39,216 nt of DNA from Culturomica sp. (GCA_031271755.1 JAISVB010000029.1:1-39216), one strand, 5' to 3'. Counted from the first letter of the stretch, positions 1 through 9,709 are shown. A program made the numbers and translations. The notes: a model not told the origin generated them from the sequence alone.

Positions 1-1
1 G

Positions 2-1489
2 GAATGGTTGTCGGATATACTACCCGAGAAAGCAACTGTCGGGATCGACTCTTTCTGTACTTCGGTAAATCTCGTTTCCCACTTAGAGGGATGCTTTGCC
101 GGAAAAGAGATCCGGATCCGGGAAGTAACAGATGTTTTCGGAGAGTTGTGGTTAGACCGGCCTGCCTTGCCGGATGCTCCCGTAATGTCGTTGGAAATCT
201 CCTGCAGCGGCCGGTCCGTACAGGATAAGTTGGCATTTGTCCGGCAGTTTCTGGTCGATGTACAATCAGATTATGCCTTGTTCAGCAGCCTGGACGAAAT
301 TGCCTGGCTGTTCAATATCCGCGGACGGGATATTCCGTACAATCCGCTGGTTATTTCGTATGCGGTTGTGGGAAAAGAGAGCGCCCACCTCTTTGTGAAG
401 ACGCACAAACTGAACCGGGAAACAGCGGAGGTTTTACAACAGGCCGGCGTGGAGACGGTCGATTACCACCATTTGTTCCTGTTTTTAAACGCACTGCAGG
501 AACCGGCGGTGTTTTCACTGGATCCGTTTTCGTTAAATTACGCCGTATATAATAGAGTGGCTTCCCGTTTTTCTGTCCGGGAAAACCGCTCTCCCGTCAT
601 TTTGGAAAAGGCCGTCAAAAATCCGACGGAAACGGCGGGTTTCCGAAAAGCCTGTTTGCAGGACGGAATTGCGCTGACACGCTTTTTTTACTGGTTGGAG
701 AAAACCGCCGGCGAAAGAAATATCCGCGAAACCGAAGCTGCAGAGCAATTGGCCGGATTCAGAAGTGCATGCGGCGATTACATCTCCGACAGTTTTCCGA
801 CGATCTCCGCTTATGGCAAAAACGCTGCTCTTCCGCACTATTCCGCCATTCCGGGAAAGGATGGTGTGTTGGAACGGAAGGGGCTGTATCTGTTGGATTC
901 CGGTGGGCAGTATCTGTATGGTACGACGGATGTGACCCGGACGGTTCCGCTGGGCAAGTTGACGCAGGAGGAGCGGGTGGATTATACGCTGGTGTTAAAA
1001 GGAATGATCGCTTTGACCAATTGCCTCTTCCCCAAGGGCACTTCCGGAGCGGGGTTTGATGTGGTTGCCAGGTATGCTTTATGGAGAAATAAAAAGAATT
1101 ATGGCCACGGTACCGGCCACGGGATCGGTCATTTCCTCTGTGTGCACGAGGGGCCGCAGGAGATCCGGCAAAATTGGAAGGAACAGCCGTTTTTGCCGGG
1201 TATGGTCACTTCAAACGAACCGGCTGTATATCTTGAAGGCCAATACGGTATACGGCACGAGAATATGCTTTTATGTACCGATGAAGGTTCGAACGCCTTC
1301 GGGGAGTGGTTGGGGTTCGAAACCCTGACGCTGTGCTATTTCGATACCGACCCTTTGCTGCCGGAGTTGTTGACGGAGGAGGAGAAAAAATGGCTGAACA
1401 ACTACCACGCTTTGGTTTTCGACCGGCTCAGCCCCTTCCTCACGTCCGAAGAGAGCGCCTGGCTCAAGACCAAAACCGCTCCGGTATAG
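2..1489 (+). CDS. Xaa-Pro aminopeptidase, M24B family (5' end outside window)
   Basis: Metallopeptidase that removes an N-terminal residue preceding proline. The visible part is a late N-terminal creatinase-like domain followed by the pita-bread catalytic domain. Candidate dinuclear metal ligands are seen: two Asp in the stretch LLDSGGQYLYGTTDVTRT, the His of GHGTGHGIGHF, the Glu of TSNEPAVY and the Glu of RHENMLL. The reading frame is open to the window edge and the only early start is a TTG at position 8. Family members are usually near 590 residues and about 495 are visible, so roughly the first 100 lie outside. The stop is four bases from the stop of a convergent small membrane-protein gene. 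Family assignment is firm; substrate preference within M24B is inference. Confidence 0.93.
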   Translation, partial: EWLSDILPEKATVGIDSFCTSVNLVSHLEGCFAGKEIRIREVTDVFGELWLDRPALPDAPVMSLEISCSGRSVQDKLAFVRQFLVDVQSDYALFSSLDEIAWLFNIRGRDIPYNPLVISYAVVGKESAHLFVKTHKLNRETAEVLQQAGVETVDYHHLFLFLNALQEPAVFSLDPFSLNYAVYNRVASRFSVRENRSPVILEKAVKNPTETAGFRKACLQDGIALTRFFYWLEKTAGERNIRETEAAEQLAGFRSACGDYISDSFPTISAYGKNAALPHYSAIPGKDGVLERKGLYLLDSGGQYLYGTTDVTRTVPLGKLTQEERVDYTLVLKGMIALTNCLFPKGTSGAGFDVVARYALWRNKKNYGHGTGHGIGHFLCVHEGPQEIRQNWKEQPFLPGMVTSNEPAVYLEGQYGIRHENMLLCTDEGSNAFGEWLGFETLTLCYFDTDPLLPELLTEEEKKWLNNYHALVFDRLSPFLTSEESAWLKTKTAPV

Positions 1490-1493
1490 CAGT

Positions 1494-1883
1494 TCAGTCG
1501 TATTTACGGTGAAGGATTTCGCTGTAGATGATCGCTTTTTTCAGGTCGAATTCGGACGATCCTTCGCCCTCTTTCTCCGAAAATTCGGAGAAAACCGGGT
1601 CGGATGCGATTGGTTTCTCCTCCTTCTTTTCCTCTGCCGGCACATATTCCGGCCGTTCGACGTACTCTATTTCCAAAAAAGGTTTGCGATCCGGTTTGGC
1701 CGGTTTTTCGTACCAGAAGGGTGGTTCCGGTTCTTCGGAAGAAGCTTCCCCTTCCCAGGGAAATGGCCCCGGCTGCTCCGTATCCTTGAATTTTTTTTGA
1801 ACAGACCGGATCAGACCGATACCAACGGCTGCAAGTGTTAAAAGTATATATAACCAATTGGGATCGTTGCTATTATTGCTCAT
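1494..1883 (-). CDS. Small membrane-anchored acidic protein, hypothetical
   Basis: A 129-residue protein of unknown function. An N-terminal hydrophobic helix (about residues 10-26, WLYILLTLAAVGIG) is followed by a long Pro/Glu/Lys-rich, probably disordered stretch and a short conserved-looking end, FDLKKAIIYSEILHRKYD. I place the start at the ATG ending at 1883, because it puts the membrane helix right after a short polar N-terminus; an upstream extension in frame would run into the promoter and coding region of the divergent Rieske-like gene. The protein architecture resembles small single-pass proteins common in Bacteroidales, which argues for a real gene. It converges on the peptidase gene with four bases between stops. 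No function is proposed. Confidence 0.75.
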   Translation of the reverse strand: MSNNSNDPNWLYILLTLAAVGIGLIRSVQKKFKDTEQPGPFPWEGEASSEEPEPPFWYEKPAKPDRKPFLEIEYVERPEYVPAEEKKEEKPIASDPVFSEFSEKEGEGSSEFDLKKAIIYSEILHRKYD

Positions 1884-1898
1884 TCGTTTGTATCTTTG
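1866..1898 (+). promoter_or_regulatory. Bacteroides-type promoter for the Rieske-like gene
   Basis: A -7 element TATCTTTG lies at 1891-1898, with a GTTG -33 candidate at 1866-1869 and a 21-base spacer, matching the Bacteroides TTTG-N19-21-TAnnTTTG pattern. The expected transcript start near 1905 leaves a short leader to the ATG at 1918. The promoter overlaps the first codons of the divergent small membrane-protein gene. Confidence 0.6.
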
Positions 1899-1917
1899 TG
1901 AGATTAAATCAATTCCG

Positions 1918-2391
1918 ATGGATTCAAAAATAGCACTTTTTTTCCTGACAATCGCATATTTACTCCTGAATCTCGGGTGCGGCGACAAAAATACCGGTAA
2001 ATTGGGCGGAGACCACATCGTCCCCTACGTCCCGATCGGGAACGCTGCCATCACCATCGGCGGCGGCGGTGAAGCGCCCTGGGTCAATGGCTCCCGGTAC
2101 TTCACCCACAGCAATACAGGTAATCCTTTGGGTTATAGAGGACACGGAGTGGTCATCTATACTTCCAATGGAGACAATTTTACCTGTTTCGACGCCACCT
2201 GTACCGCTTGCAGCAGCCTCACCTCCCATTTTACCCAGGCAAACCTGGAAGGATTGATAGCGATCTGCCCGGTTTGTGAAACCGAATACGAACTGTATAC
2301 CGGACAACCGGCTAAAACAGAACAAAAAATCTACCCGCTGCGCCCCTATTCCGTTTCCAAAAGCAACAACCGGTTGATTATAACCAACTAA
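1918..2391 (+). CDS. Rieske-like putative lipoprotein with all-cysteine ligand set
   Basis: A 157-residue protein. A hydrophobic leader (residues 5-19) ends in LLNLGC, which suggests a lipid-modified Cys21, although the -3 position is Asn rather than the usual Leu. The C-terminal half looks like a Rieske-type fold: C90, C95 and C98 in CFDATCTAC, and C117 and C120 in ICPVCETEY. In a classical Rieske [2Fe-2S] centre one Cys and one His come from each loop; here the second loop is CPVC rather than CPxH and no His replaces it. The metal could therefore be a different iron-sulfur form, mononuclear iron or zinc; this is inference. The start is the ATG 19 bases after a good -7 element. The next gene is purH, with which no functional link is evident. 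Confidence 0.75.
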   Translation: MDSKIALFFLTIAYLLLNLGCGDKNTGKLGGDHIVPYVPIGNAAITIGGGGEAPWVNGSRYFTHSNTGNPLGYRGHGVVIYTSNGDNFTCFDATCTACSSLTSHFTQANLEGLIAICPVCETEYELYTGQPAKTEQKIYPLRPYSVSKSNNRLIITN

Positions 2392-2422
2392 GTAGCGTCG
2401 GTTCGACCCAAAATTTATCTTG

Positions 2423-2459
2423 TTTTTTCGAAAAAAAACATTCTTTTTTTCTAACTTTG
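2423..2459 (+). promoter_or_regulatory. AT-rich palindrome and -7 element upstream of purH
   Basis: A perfect palindrome TTTTTTCGAAAAAA at 2423-2436 is followed by a -7 element TAACTTTG at 2452-2459, about 41 bases before the purH start. No convincing -33 TTTG is seen at the usual 19-21 base spacing. The palindrome could also destabilise or end the upstream transcript, but it lacks a GC stem. Confidence 0.4.
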
Positions 2460-2500
2460 CCGAATCGTAACCGAAGCACTGAAAAAAACACGATATACTG

Positions 2501-4039
2501 GTGAAAAGAGCATTAATAAGCGTATTCGACAAAACAGGAATAATAGATTTTGCCGGCACATTGCAATCATTGGGATGGGAGATCATATCTACCGGAGGCA
2601 CTTACAGAACACTGAAAGAAGAGGGTATTCGCGTACGGGATATTTCAGACCTGACCCAATTCCCCGAATGTTTTGACGGCAGGGTGAAAACGCTGCATCC
2701 CAGCGTGGAGGGCGGCATTCTGGCCGTCCGGGACAACAAAGACCACCAAAAGCAGATGGAGGAACTCGGCATAGAACCGATCGACCTTGTTGTCTGTAAC
2801 CTCTACCCTTTCAAACAGACCGTTCTGAAACCGGGAGTATCTCACGAAGAGGTGGTCGAGAACATCGACATCGGCGGCCCGACCATGATCCGGGCGGCCG
2901 CTAAAAATTACAGATTTGTCACCGTATTGACGGATCCGGAAGACTATGCAAACGTACTCTCCGAATTGAAAGAGTTCGGGAACACCCTCCCGGCCACCAA
3001 AGAGATGCTGGCCGCCAAGGTGTTTATCCATACGGCGCATTACGATGCGTTGATCGCGGATTACTTCAGCCGGAAGTTGGAGATCCGGACGCCCGGAACG
3101 CTTACGTTGACCTACGAAAAAAAGCAGGAGTTGAGATACGGGGAGAATCCCCACCAGCGGGCGGCTTTTTACGCCGCCGTTAAAAGTACGGAGGGTACCT
3201 TGACCGCCGCCGTCCAACTCCATGGAAAAGAGTTATCCTACAACAACATCGGAGACACGGACGGAGCGCTGGAAGCATTGAAAGAGTTCGAAGAACCGAC
3301 GGTGGTTGCCGCTAAACACGCCAATCCCTGCGGAGTGGGAAGCGATGCTACCATTGCGGGGGCGTTCCGGAAAGCGTACGAAGCGGATCCGGTTTCCATC
3401 TACGGAGGCATCGTGGCGGCGAACCGGACAATCGACAGGGAAAGTGCAGAGATAATGTCCCGGATTTTTTTGGAAGTAGTGGTAGCCCCCTCTTTTTCGC
3501 AGGAAGCTTTGGATATTCTGACCCGGAAGAAAAACATCCGCCTCCTCTGCCTGCCGGAGATCGGCCGGGTGGACCGGGAATCCCCAAAAGCCAAAACCGT
3601 GCTGGGCGGCCTGTTGATCCAGGATCCGGATACGGTTTTGTTGCCGGAGAAAGAGGAGGTACAGATCGTCACCCAACGGCAACCGACTAAAAAAGAGTGG
3701 GAAGACCTGCTCTTTGCCTGGAAGGTTGTCAAGCATACAAAGTCGAACGGAATTGCATTGGCAAAAGATAAATATACCACCGGGATAGGCCCCGGCCAGG
3801 TTAGCCGGATCTGGGCGTTGGAGAATGCCATCCGGCAGGGTGGGGAGCGGATCCCGGGAAGCGTACTGGCATCCGATGCCTTTTTTCCGTTTGCAGATTG
3901 CGTGGAAGCGGCTCACAAGGCCGGTATTACCGCTATTATACAACCGGGCGGTTCTGTCCGCGACCAGGATTCGATCGATGCCGCCAATCAATACGGCATG
4001 GCGATGGTATTTACAGGAATGAGACATTTTAAACACTAA
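2501..4039 (+). CDS. purH: Bifunctional AICAR transformylase / IMP cyclohydrolase
   Basis: Catalyses the last two steps of de novo purine synthesis: formylation of AICAR with 10-formyl-tetrahydrofolate, then ring closure to IMP. At 512 residues it has the usual family length. The N-terminal MGS-like cyclohydrolase domain (about 1-190) begins [11 protein letters not shown] and contains [15 protein letters not shown] and [15 protein letters not shown]. The C-terminal transformylase domain contains RYGENPHQ and [11 protein letters not shown]; the Lys272-His273 pair of this motif is the known catalytic Lys-His. It starts at GTG, with no ATG nearby in frame. mreB follows after nine bases, so purH and the cell-shape genes are probably co-transcribed. 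Confidence 0.97.
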   Translation: MKRALISVFDKTGIIDFAGTLQSLGWEIISTGGTYRTLKEEGIRVRDISDLTQFPECFDGRVKTLHPSVEGGILAVRDNKDHQKQMEELGIEPIDLVVCNLYPFKQTVLKPGVSHEEVVENIDIGGPTMIRAAAKNYRFVTVLTDPEDYANVLSELKEFGNTLPATKEMLAAKVFIHTAHYDALIADYFSRKLEIRTPGTLTLTYEKKQELRYGENPHQRAAFYAAVKSTEGTLTAAVQLHGKELSYNNIGDTDGALEALKEFEEPTVVAAKHANPCGVGSDATIAGAFRKAYEADPVSIYGGIVAANRTIDRESAEIMSRIFLEVVVAPSFSQEALDILTRKKNIRLLCLPEIGRVDRESPKAKTVLGGLLIQDPDTVLLPEKEEVQIVTQRQPTKKEWEDLLFAWKVVKHTKSNGIALAKDKYTTGIGPGQVSRIWALENAIRQGGERIPGSVLASDAFFPFADCVEAAHKAGITAIIQPGGSVRDQDSIDAANQYGMAMVFTGMRHFKH

Positions 4040-4048
4040 CTACGAGAT

Positions 4049-5071
4049 ATGGGATTGTTTTCTTTTTTATCACAAGATATCGCGATTGACCTGGGAACGG
4101 CCAATACCATTATAATCAACAACGACAAGATGGTGGTGAACGAACCCTCCATCGTGGCCATAGACAGGCGGACGGAAAAAGTGATCGCCATCGGTGAAAA
4201 AGCCCGGCAGATGCAGGGAAAGACCCACGACAGCATCAAAACGATCCGCCCCTTGCGGGACGGAGTGATCGCAGACTTCAACGCGGCGGAACAGATGATC
4301 CGGGGGATGATCAAGATGGCCAACATCAACAATAAGTTCTTCTCTCCTTCCCTCCGTATTGTGATCTGTATTCCTTCGGGAAGCACCGAAGTGGAGGTAC
4401 GCGCCGTGCGCGACTCATCGGAACATGCCGGCGGCCGGGATGTATATATGATCTACGAACCGATGGCGGCTGCGCTCGGGATCGGCCTGGATGTGGAAGC
4501 TCCGGAGGGGAACATGATCGTAGACATCGGCGGAGGAACCACGGAGATCGCCGTGCTCTCCCTGGGCGGGATCGTGACGAACAAATCGATCCGGATCGCC
4601 GGCGACGACCTGACGGATGACATTCAGGAGTACATGCGCCACCAGCACAACATCAAGATCGGGGAACGGACGGCCGAAGAGATCAAGATCCATGTAGGCT
4701 CCGCCCTGTCGGAACTGGACGAGCCCCCTGCCGATTTTATCGTGCAGGGGCCGAACCAGATGACCGCATTGCCGGTAGAGGTGCCGGTTTCGTACCAGGA
4801 GATCGCCCATTGTTTGGAAAAATCCATCTCCAAAATAGAGATCGCCATTCTGGGTGCGCTGGAACAGACCCCGCCCGAACTGTATGCCGATATTGTCAAC
4901 AAAGGCGTCTATCTGGCCGGTGGCGGGGCGTTGTTGAGAGGATTGGATAAACGTTTGTCCGACAAGCTGAATATCCCCTTTCACATTGCCGAGGATCCGC
5001 TCAGGGCCGTTGCACGGGGAACCGGGATCGCTCTGAAAAACGTAGACAAATTTTCGTTCCTGCTCCGATAG
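4049..5071 (+). CDS. mreB: Rod-shape-determining actin homologue MreB
   Basis: Cytoplasmic actin-like ATPase that forms membrane-bound filaments and positions the elongation machinery for lateral peptidoglycan synthesis. The 340-residue length is normal. Actin-fold nucleotide motifs are present: phosphate-1 IDLGTANT (residues 13-20), the catalytic-site segment YEPMAAALGIG, phosphate-2 VDIGGGTTEIAV, and the adenosine motif LAGGGALLRGLDK. An amphipathic N-terminus (MGLFSFLSQ) fits direct membrane binding. It is the first of five contiguous rod genes (mreB, mreC, mreD, mrdA, rodA). Confidence 0.97.
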   Translation: MGLFSFLSQDIAIDLGTANTIIINNDKMVVNEPSIVAIDRRTEKVIAIGEKARQMQGKTHDSIKTIRPLRDGVIADFNAAEQMIRGMIKMANINNKFFSPSLRIVICIPSGSTEVEVRAVRDSSEHAGGRDVYMIYEPMAAALGIGLDVEAPEGNMIVDIGGGTTEIAVLSLGGIVTNKSIRIAGDDLTDDIQEYMRHQHNIKIGERTAEEIKIHVGSALSELDEPPADFIVQGPNQMTALPVEVPVSYQEIAHCLEKSISKIEIAILGALEQTPPELYADIVNKGVYLAGGGALLRGLDKRLSDKLNIPFHIAEDPLRAVARGTGIALKNVDKFSFLLR

Positions 5072-5101
5072 TAGAATGAAGGAGCCACAGAAGCATCAGG
5101 C

Positions 5102-5941
5102 GTGAAGAATATTATCAAACTCATACTCAGGTATCATTTTACAATTATTTTTGTCCTGCTGGAATTTGTGGCTTTTTCGTTGATCGTCGAACACAACCGG
5201 TACCAACGAACCATCTTTTCCACCTACACTTCTACCCTCTTTTTCAATCTCTCTTCACAGATCAAGGAGATCAAGGAGTATTTCGGATTGCAACAGGAGA
5301 ATCAGAGATTAGTTGAAGAGAATACCATCCTTAAAAATAAAATAGAAATATTGATAGGCAGGTTGGAGGAAGTACCGGAATGGGACTCCCTCCCCCTGGC
5401 TCCGAACTACTATTCTTACAGTGGGAAGGCCATCAACGCCACCTACAACAAAACCAAAAATTACATCACCCTGAACAGGGGATCGGACGAGGGTATTCTC
5501 CAGGAGATGGCGGTCACCTCCAGAGACGGAGTGGTGGGGATCATACAGAATGTCAGCAATCACCACTCGATCGTACTGCCCCTGATCAACACCAATCTGC
5601 GGGTTTCCGCCAAGATCCGGAAGAACGGTTATTACGGCTCTTTGCAGTGGGACGGAAAAGATTACCGTTACTCGTACCTGAACGATATCCCCTTCCACGT
5701 AAATGTCGAACAGGGAGACACCATCGTCACATCCGGCTTCACCTCCATCTTCCCGGAAGGGGAAGTGATCGGGTTCGTGGAAACAGTTGACAGGGAGACG
5801 GCCAATTTTCTGACGATCAAAGTAGCCCTTGCAACCGATTTCAGGAAGCTGTCGGACGTGTACATCATCGGTCACCGGAGAAAAGAGGAAAAACGGGAAC
5901 TGGAAACAGTCGCTTACGACCAAATGCAGAACAATGAATAA
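5102..5941 (+). CDS. mreC: Rod-shape-determining protein MreC
   Basis: Bitopic inner-membrane scaffold of the elongasome that links MreB and MreD to PBP2 and RodA in the periplasm. A single membrane helix lies near residues 10-28, followed by a coiled coil (about 55-90, rich in Glu, Lys and Leu) and the beta-rich MreC domain with YSGKAINATYNKTKNYITL and RDGVVGII. It starts at GTG at 5102; no alternative ATG precedes the membrane helix. The last codons overlap the start of mreD by eight bases, indicating translational coupling. The 279-residue length is typical. Confidence 0.95.
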   Translation: MKNIIKLILRYHFTIIFVLLEFVAFSLIVEHNRYQRTIFSTYTSTLFFNLSSQIKEIKEYFGLQQENQRLVEENTILKNKIEILIGRLEEVPEWDSLPLAPNYYSYSGKAINATYNKTKNYITLNRGSDEGILQEMAVTSRDGVVGIIQNVSNHHSIVLPLINTNLRVSAKIRKNGYYGSLQWDGKDYRYSYLNDIPFHVNVEQGDTIVTSGFTSIFPEGEVIGFVETVDRETANFLTIKVALATDFRKLSDVYIIGHRRKEEKRELETVAYDQMQNNE

Positions 5942-6440
5942 CAGTAAATACCTGCTCCACCTCTTTTGCCTGTGTCTGATCCAGATCACGATACTGGACA
6001 ATATACAGTTGCATTCGTTCGTGCACATCAACATCTACCCACTGGCCATCCTGATCATGCCCTATAAAATAAAGAAGGTGACAGTGCTTTTTACCGCTTT
6101 TTTATTGGGATTGGTGCTGGATATGGCCAACAACACCGTGGGGATTCATATCGCTGCATCCACCTTTGTCGCCTATATCCGCCCCAAAATGTTGCAATTG
6201 ACTTCCAACCGGGAACAGGTGGAGGACATTCCGGGTACCGGCCAGCATAAAAGTTTCGGCTGGTTTTTGAAATACCTGTTTTTGTCCTTATTGGCTTTTC
6301 ACACAGTGTTAATTCTTGCAGAAGCTTTCTCATTTACTAATTTTTCTATTACCTTGCTGCGTATTTTGTGCAGTACGGTAGTTTCCTGCTTTTTTGTATT
6401 GCTCTATTACTTTATAGCTTTAAAGAAAAAACAGGAGTAG
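5934..6440 (+). CDS. mreD: Rod-shape-determining protein MreD
   Basis: Integral membrane protein of 168 residues with about five hydrophobic segments, the usual MreD arrangement. Sequence conservation in this family is weak, so the call rests on size, topology (PLAILIMPYKIKKV, FTAFLLGLVLDMANN) and position between mreC and PBP2. In the elongasome MreD binds MreC and modulates PBP2 activation. The ATG at 5934 overlaps the mreC end and gives a conventional N-terminus (MNNSKYLLHLFCLC). PBP2 starts nine bases downstream. Confidence 0.9.
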   Translation: MNNSKYLLHLFCLCLIQITILDNIQLHSFVHINIYPLAILIMPYKIKKVTVLFTAFLLGLVLDMANNTVGIHIAASTFVAYIRPKMLQLTSNREQVEDIPGTGQHKSFGWFLKYLFLSLLAFHTVLILAEAFSFTNFSITLLRILCSTVVSCFFVLLYYFIALKKKQE

Positions 6441-6449
6441 TGGGAATTT

Positions 6450-8255
6450 ATGAATAAGTTTACACACAGGCGAGCGGTTATTTCGGGTATCATTATCTGT
6501 GTATTTACCGTTTACATCATCCGGTTGTTTTTTTTGCAGGTCGTGGATGACTCGTACAAAATGTCGGCCATCAACAACTCCCAACGGGTAGAAGTACAGT
6601 ATCCGGCCAGGGGGTTGATTTTTGACCGGAACAATACATTGCTGGTATACAACCAGGCGGCTTACGACCTGATGATTATTCCCCAACAGATCCAGGCGTT
6701 CGATACGGCGGAACTGACCTCCATCCTGGGCATCACTAAAGAGAGCCTGCTCAAAAGCCTGGAGCGGTGCAAACGCTACTCCCGCTACAAAGCCTCTTCC
6801 TTAGTTTCGCAGATCACGGACAACAAATACGCCATGTTGCAGGAGAAGCTGTACAAATACCCCGGCTTTTTTATACAGACGAGGACCCTTCGGAAGTACA
6901 ACATCTCCCATTCGGCAGATGTGTTCGGATATATCGGAGAGGTGAATACCTCCCAGATCGAACGGGACAGCAGCTATGCGCCGGGCGACTACATCGGGGT
7001 GAACGGATTGGAGAAAAGCTACGAACAGATATTGAAGGGAACCAAAGGGAAAAAAATCCTGTTGGTGGATAATTACAACCGCACCAAAGGGTCGTTGAAG
7101 GGCGGAGCGTACGACGAACCGGCCGTTGTGGGAGGAAACCTGACCACAACATTGGACATCGGGTTGCAGGAGTACGCCTATCGCCTCATGCAGAACAAAA
7201 AGGGCGGTGTGATCGCCATCGAACCGGCTACAGGTGAAATTCTGCTGAAAGTTTCCAGCCCGGGCTTCGATCCCCAGTGGCTGGTGGGATTGGAACGGAG
7301 CGCCAACTATGCCAAGCTGCAACAGGATCCGAACCTTCCCCTTTTCGACCGTACGGTCATGGCGACCTATCCGCCCGGTTCCATATTCAAGACGATCATG
7401 GCGCTGATCGGGTTGCAGGAAGGGGTGATCACTCCCGCATCCAAGTTTGAATGTTACGGAGGTGCTTCTTTCAACGGCCGGTTCATGAGTTGCCACAACC
7501 ACCCTACTCCATTGGATCTCCGCGGCGGCATCCAGCACTCCTGCAATCCCTATTTTGTGAATGTGTTCCGGCGGCTTTTGGAGAACAACCGGTACAAAGG
7601 GGTACGGGATGCCTACGATCCCTGGCGGAATTACGTTACATCGTTCGGGCTGGGGCAGCGGATCTGTCCCGACTTTCTCAACGAATTACCCGGTTCCATC
7701 CCGACCCGGGAACATTACGACAGGGAATTTAATACCCAAAATTGGTACTATACTTATGTGATGTCTTTGGCCATCGGACAGGGAGCGCTGTTGATGACAC
7801 CCCTGCAAATGGCCAACATTGTCAGTTGCATCGCTAACCGGGGCTACTACATCACCCCCCACATCGTCCGCCCGATGGACGAAGAACACGCCGCCCAGAT
7901 TACCAAACACTCTTTAGATATAAAGAATTCCCATTTTGAGTGCATTATCGACGGGATGGAAAACGCCGTAAAAGCCGGTACGGGGAGAAACGCCGCCAGC
8001 GATTCGGTGGTGATCTGCGGAAAGACCGGAACCATTCAAAATCCGCACGGCAAGGATCACTCCGCCTTTTTTGCTTTCGCTCCGCGCGAGAATCCGCAGA
8101 TCGCCATCCTGGTTTACGTAGAGAACGGGGAATGGGGGGCCAGTTACGCCGCTCCCATCGCCGGCTTGTTGATCGAACAATACCTGACCGGAACCGTTCC
8201 GGAACGGAAAAAAGCGTTGGAGCAACGCATGCTGGAAGCCAATTTAATCGACTGA
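6450..8255 (+). CDS. mrdA: Penicillin-binding protein 2, peptidoglycan transpeptidase
   Basis: Class B PBP that cross-links new peptidoglycan during side-wall growth. A membrane anchor lies at about residues 10-30, followed by the dimerisation/pedestal domain (QYPARGLIFDRN) and the transpeptidase domain. All three active-site motifs are visible: SxxK as Ser311-IFK314, SxN as SCN in QHSCNPYF, and KTGT with Lys525. At 601 residues it has normal length. It lies between mreD and rodA, and rodA begins one base after its stop codon, so the transpeptidase and its partner glycosyltransferase should be made together. Confidence 0.96.
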   Translation: MNKFTHRRAVISGIIICVFTVYIIRLFFLQVVDDSYKMSAINNSQRVEVQYPARGLIFDRNNTLLVYNQAAYDLMIIPQQIQAFDTAELTSILGITKESLLKSLERCKRYSRYKASSLVSQITDNKYAMLQEKLYKYPGFFIQTRTLRKYNISHSADVFGYIGEVNTSQIERDSSYAPGDYIGVNGLEKSYEQILKGTKGKKILLVDNYNRTKGSLKGGAYDEPAVVGGNLTTTLDIGLQEYAYRLMQNKKGGVIAIEPATGEILLKVSSPGFDPQWLVGLERSANYAKLQQDPNLPLFDRTVMATYPPGSIFKTIMALIGLQEGVITPASKFECYGGASFNGRFMSCHNHPTPLDLRGGIQHSCNPYFVNVFRRLLENNRYKGVRDAYDPWRNYVTSFGLGQRICPDFLNELPGSIPTREHYDREFNTQNWYYTYVMSLAIGQGALLMTPLQMANIVSCIANRGYYITPHIVRPMDEEHAAQITKHSLDIKNSHFECIIDGMENAVKAGTGRNAASDSVVICGKTGTIQNPHGKDHSAFFAFAPRENPQIAILVYVENGEWGASYAAPIAGLLIEQYLTGTVPERKKALEQRMLEANLID

Positions 8256-8256
8256 T

Positions 8257-9678
8257 ATGAACAGACGCTCTGACCTCCTCACCAATTTAGACTGGTTGTC
8301 TATCGGGATGTACGCCCTGCTGGTGTTGTTGGGGTGGTTGAACATCTATGCCGCCGTGTTCGACAACAGCCACAGCAGTATTTTGGATGTTACCCAGCAG
8401 TATGGAAAACAGTTGCTGTGGATTTGTACGGGGATCGTCCTGGCAGGAGTGATCCTGTTGACGGACAGTAAATTTTTTACCGCTTTCGCCTTTGTGATCT
8501 ACGGGGTGATGATTGTTTTGCTGGTAGCCGTCCTCTTGGTCGGGATCCGGGTCAACGGCCAGGTCGGCTGGTTTGAACTGGGAGGCATCCGGGTACAGCC
8601 GGCCGAATTTGCCAAATTCGCCACGGCTTTGGCGATCGCCAATGTGATGAGCCGCCACGGCTTCAAAATGATGCGTTTCTCCAGCCTGTTCCAGGTCGGC
8701 CTGTTGTTGGCGATCCCGGCCGGTTTGATTCTTTTGCAGCCGGATACCGGTTCCGCGTTGGTGTACGGCTCTTTTTTGCTGGTGATGTACCGGGAGGGGT
8801 TGCACGGTTCCATCCTGTTGCTCTGTTTTATCGTTATCGCTCTGTTTATCTTTACGTTGCTGTACAGCCCGCTGGTGGTATTCGGCATCATCATCGGCGG
8901 GGCGTTGCTGGCCTTTTCGTATTACCGGCATAACAAACAGGAACTGTACCGCATCCTGATTTTTCTGGCGCTCTGTTTCGTGTTCGGGATGTTCCTGCGC
9001 TGGTTGCTGAAACTGCCGGTTTCGGATGACCGCCTGTTGCTGTATGCTTACCTGCTTACCAATGTCGTCGGCATCTTTTTTGTATATAAGCGCAAAATGA
9101 AACACATCCTGTTGGTGATCCTCGCCTCCTGGCTCTGCATCGGTGCTACCATTACGGTGGATTATGTGTTCGACAAGCTGCAGCCTCACCAACAAGACCG
9201 CATCAACAACCTGCTGGGCATCGAAACCGATCTGACCGGCGCCGGATACAACGTTCACCAATCCAAAATTGCCATCGGATCGGGTGGTTTTCTGGGAAAA
9301 GGGTTCCTGGAAGGGACACAGACCAAATTTAATTTTGTCCCGGAACAGAGTACCGACTTTATTTTCTGTACGGTGGGCGAAGAGTGGGGGTTTGTCGGCA
9401 GCACCGTTGTCATCTTGCTCTTTCTGGCCTTTATCCTGCGCATGATCCGGTTAGCCGAACGGCAACGATCCGATTTTTCACGGATTTACGGTTATGCGGT
9501 GGCCTGCATCCTCTTCTTTCACGTCGCCATCAACATCGGTATGACCATCGGGGTGGCGCCGGTGATCGGGATCCCGCTTCCTTTTTTCAGCTACGGAGGC
9601 TCTTCCCTGTGGGCTTTTACCATTTTGATCTTTATCTTTCTCCGATTAGATGCCAACAGGCTCCAAGTCTTCAGTTAA
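8257..9678 (+). CDS. rodA: SEDS peptidoglycan glycosyltransferase RodA
   Basis: Polytopic SEDS-family membrane protein that polymerises lipid II in complex with PBP2. About ten membrane segments are visible. Conserved family stretches include GIRVQPAEFAKFATALA, IPAGLILLQPDTGSALVY, a periplasmic loop with KIAIGSGGFLGKGFLEGTQTK-like sequence and FVPEQSTDFIFCTVGEEWGF, and the terminal GIPLPFFSYGGSS. The 473-residue length is long compared with proteobacterial RodA (about 370), owing to extra hydrophobic segments in the middle (residues about 170-290), which is common in Bacteroidetes. Confidence 0.95.
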   Translation: MNRRSDLLTNLDWLSIGMYALLVLLGWLNIYAAVFDNSHSSILDVTQQYGKQLLWICTGIVLAGVILLTDSKFFTAFAFVIYGVMIVLLVAVLLVGIRVNGQVGWFELGGIRVQPAEFAKFATALAIANVMSRHGFKMMRFSSLFQVGLLLAIPAGLILLQPDTGSALVYGSFLLVMYREGLHGSILLLCFIVIALFIFTLLYSPLVVFGIIIGGALLAFSYYRHNKQELYRILIFLALCFVFGMFLRWLLKLPVSDDRLLLYAYLLTNVVGIFFVYKRKMKHILLVILASWLCIGATITVDYVFDKLQPHQQDRINNLLGIETDLTGAGYNVHQSKIAIGSGGFLGKGFLEGTQTKFNFVPEQSTDFIFCTVGEEWGFVGSTVVILLFLAFILRMIRLAERQRSDFSRIYGYAVACILFFHVAINIGMTIGVAPVIGIPLPFFSYGGSSLWAFTILIFIFLRLDANRLQVFS

Positions 9679-9709
9679 CGGCCGGGTGTCATTTGCGTAT
9701 AACAACGAT

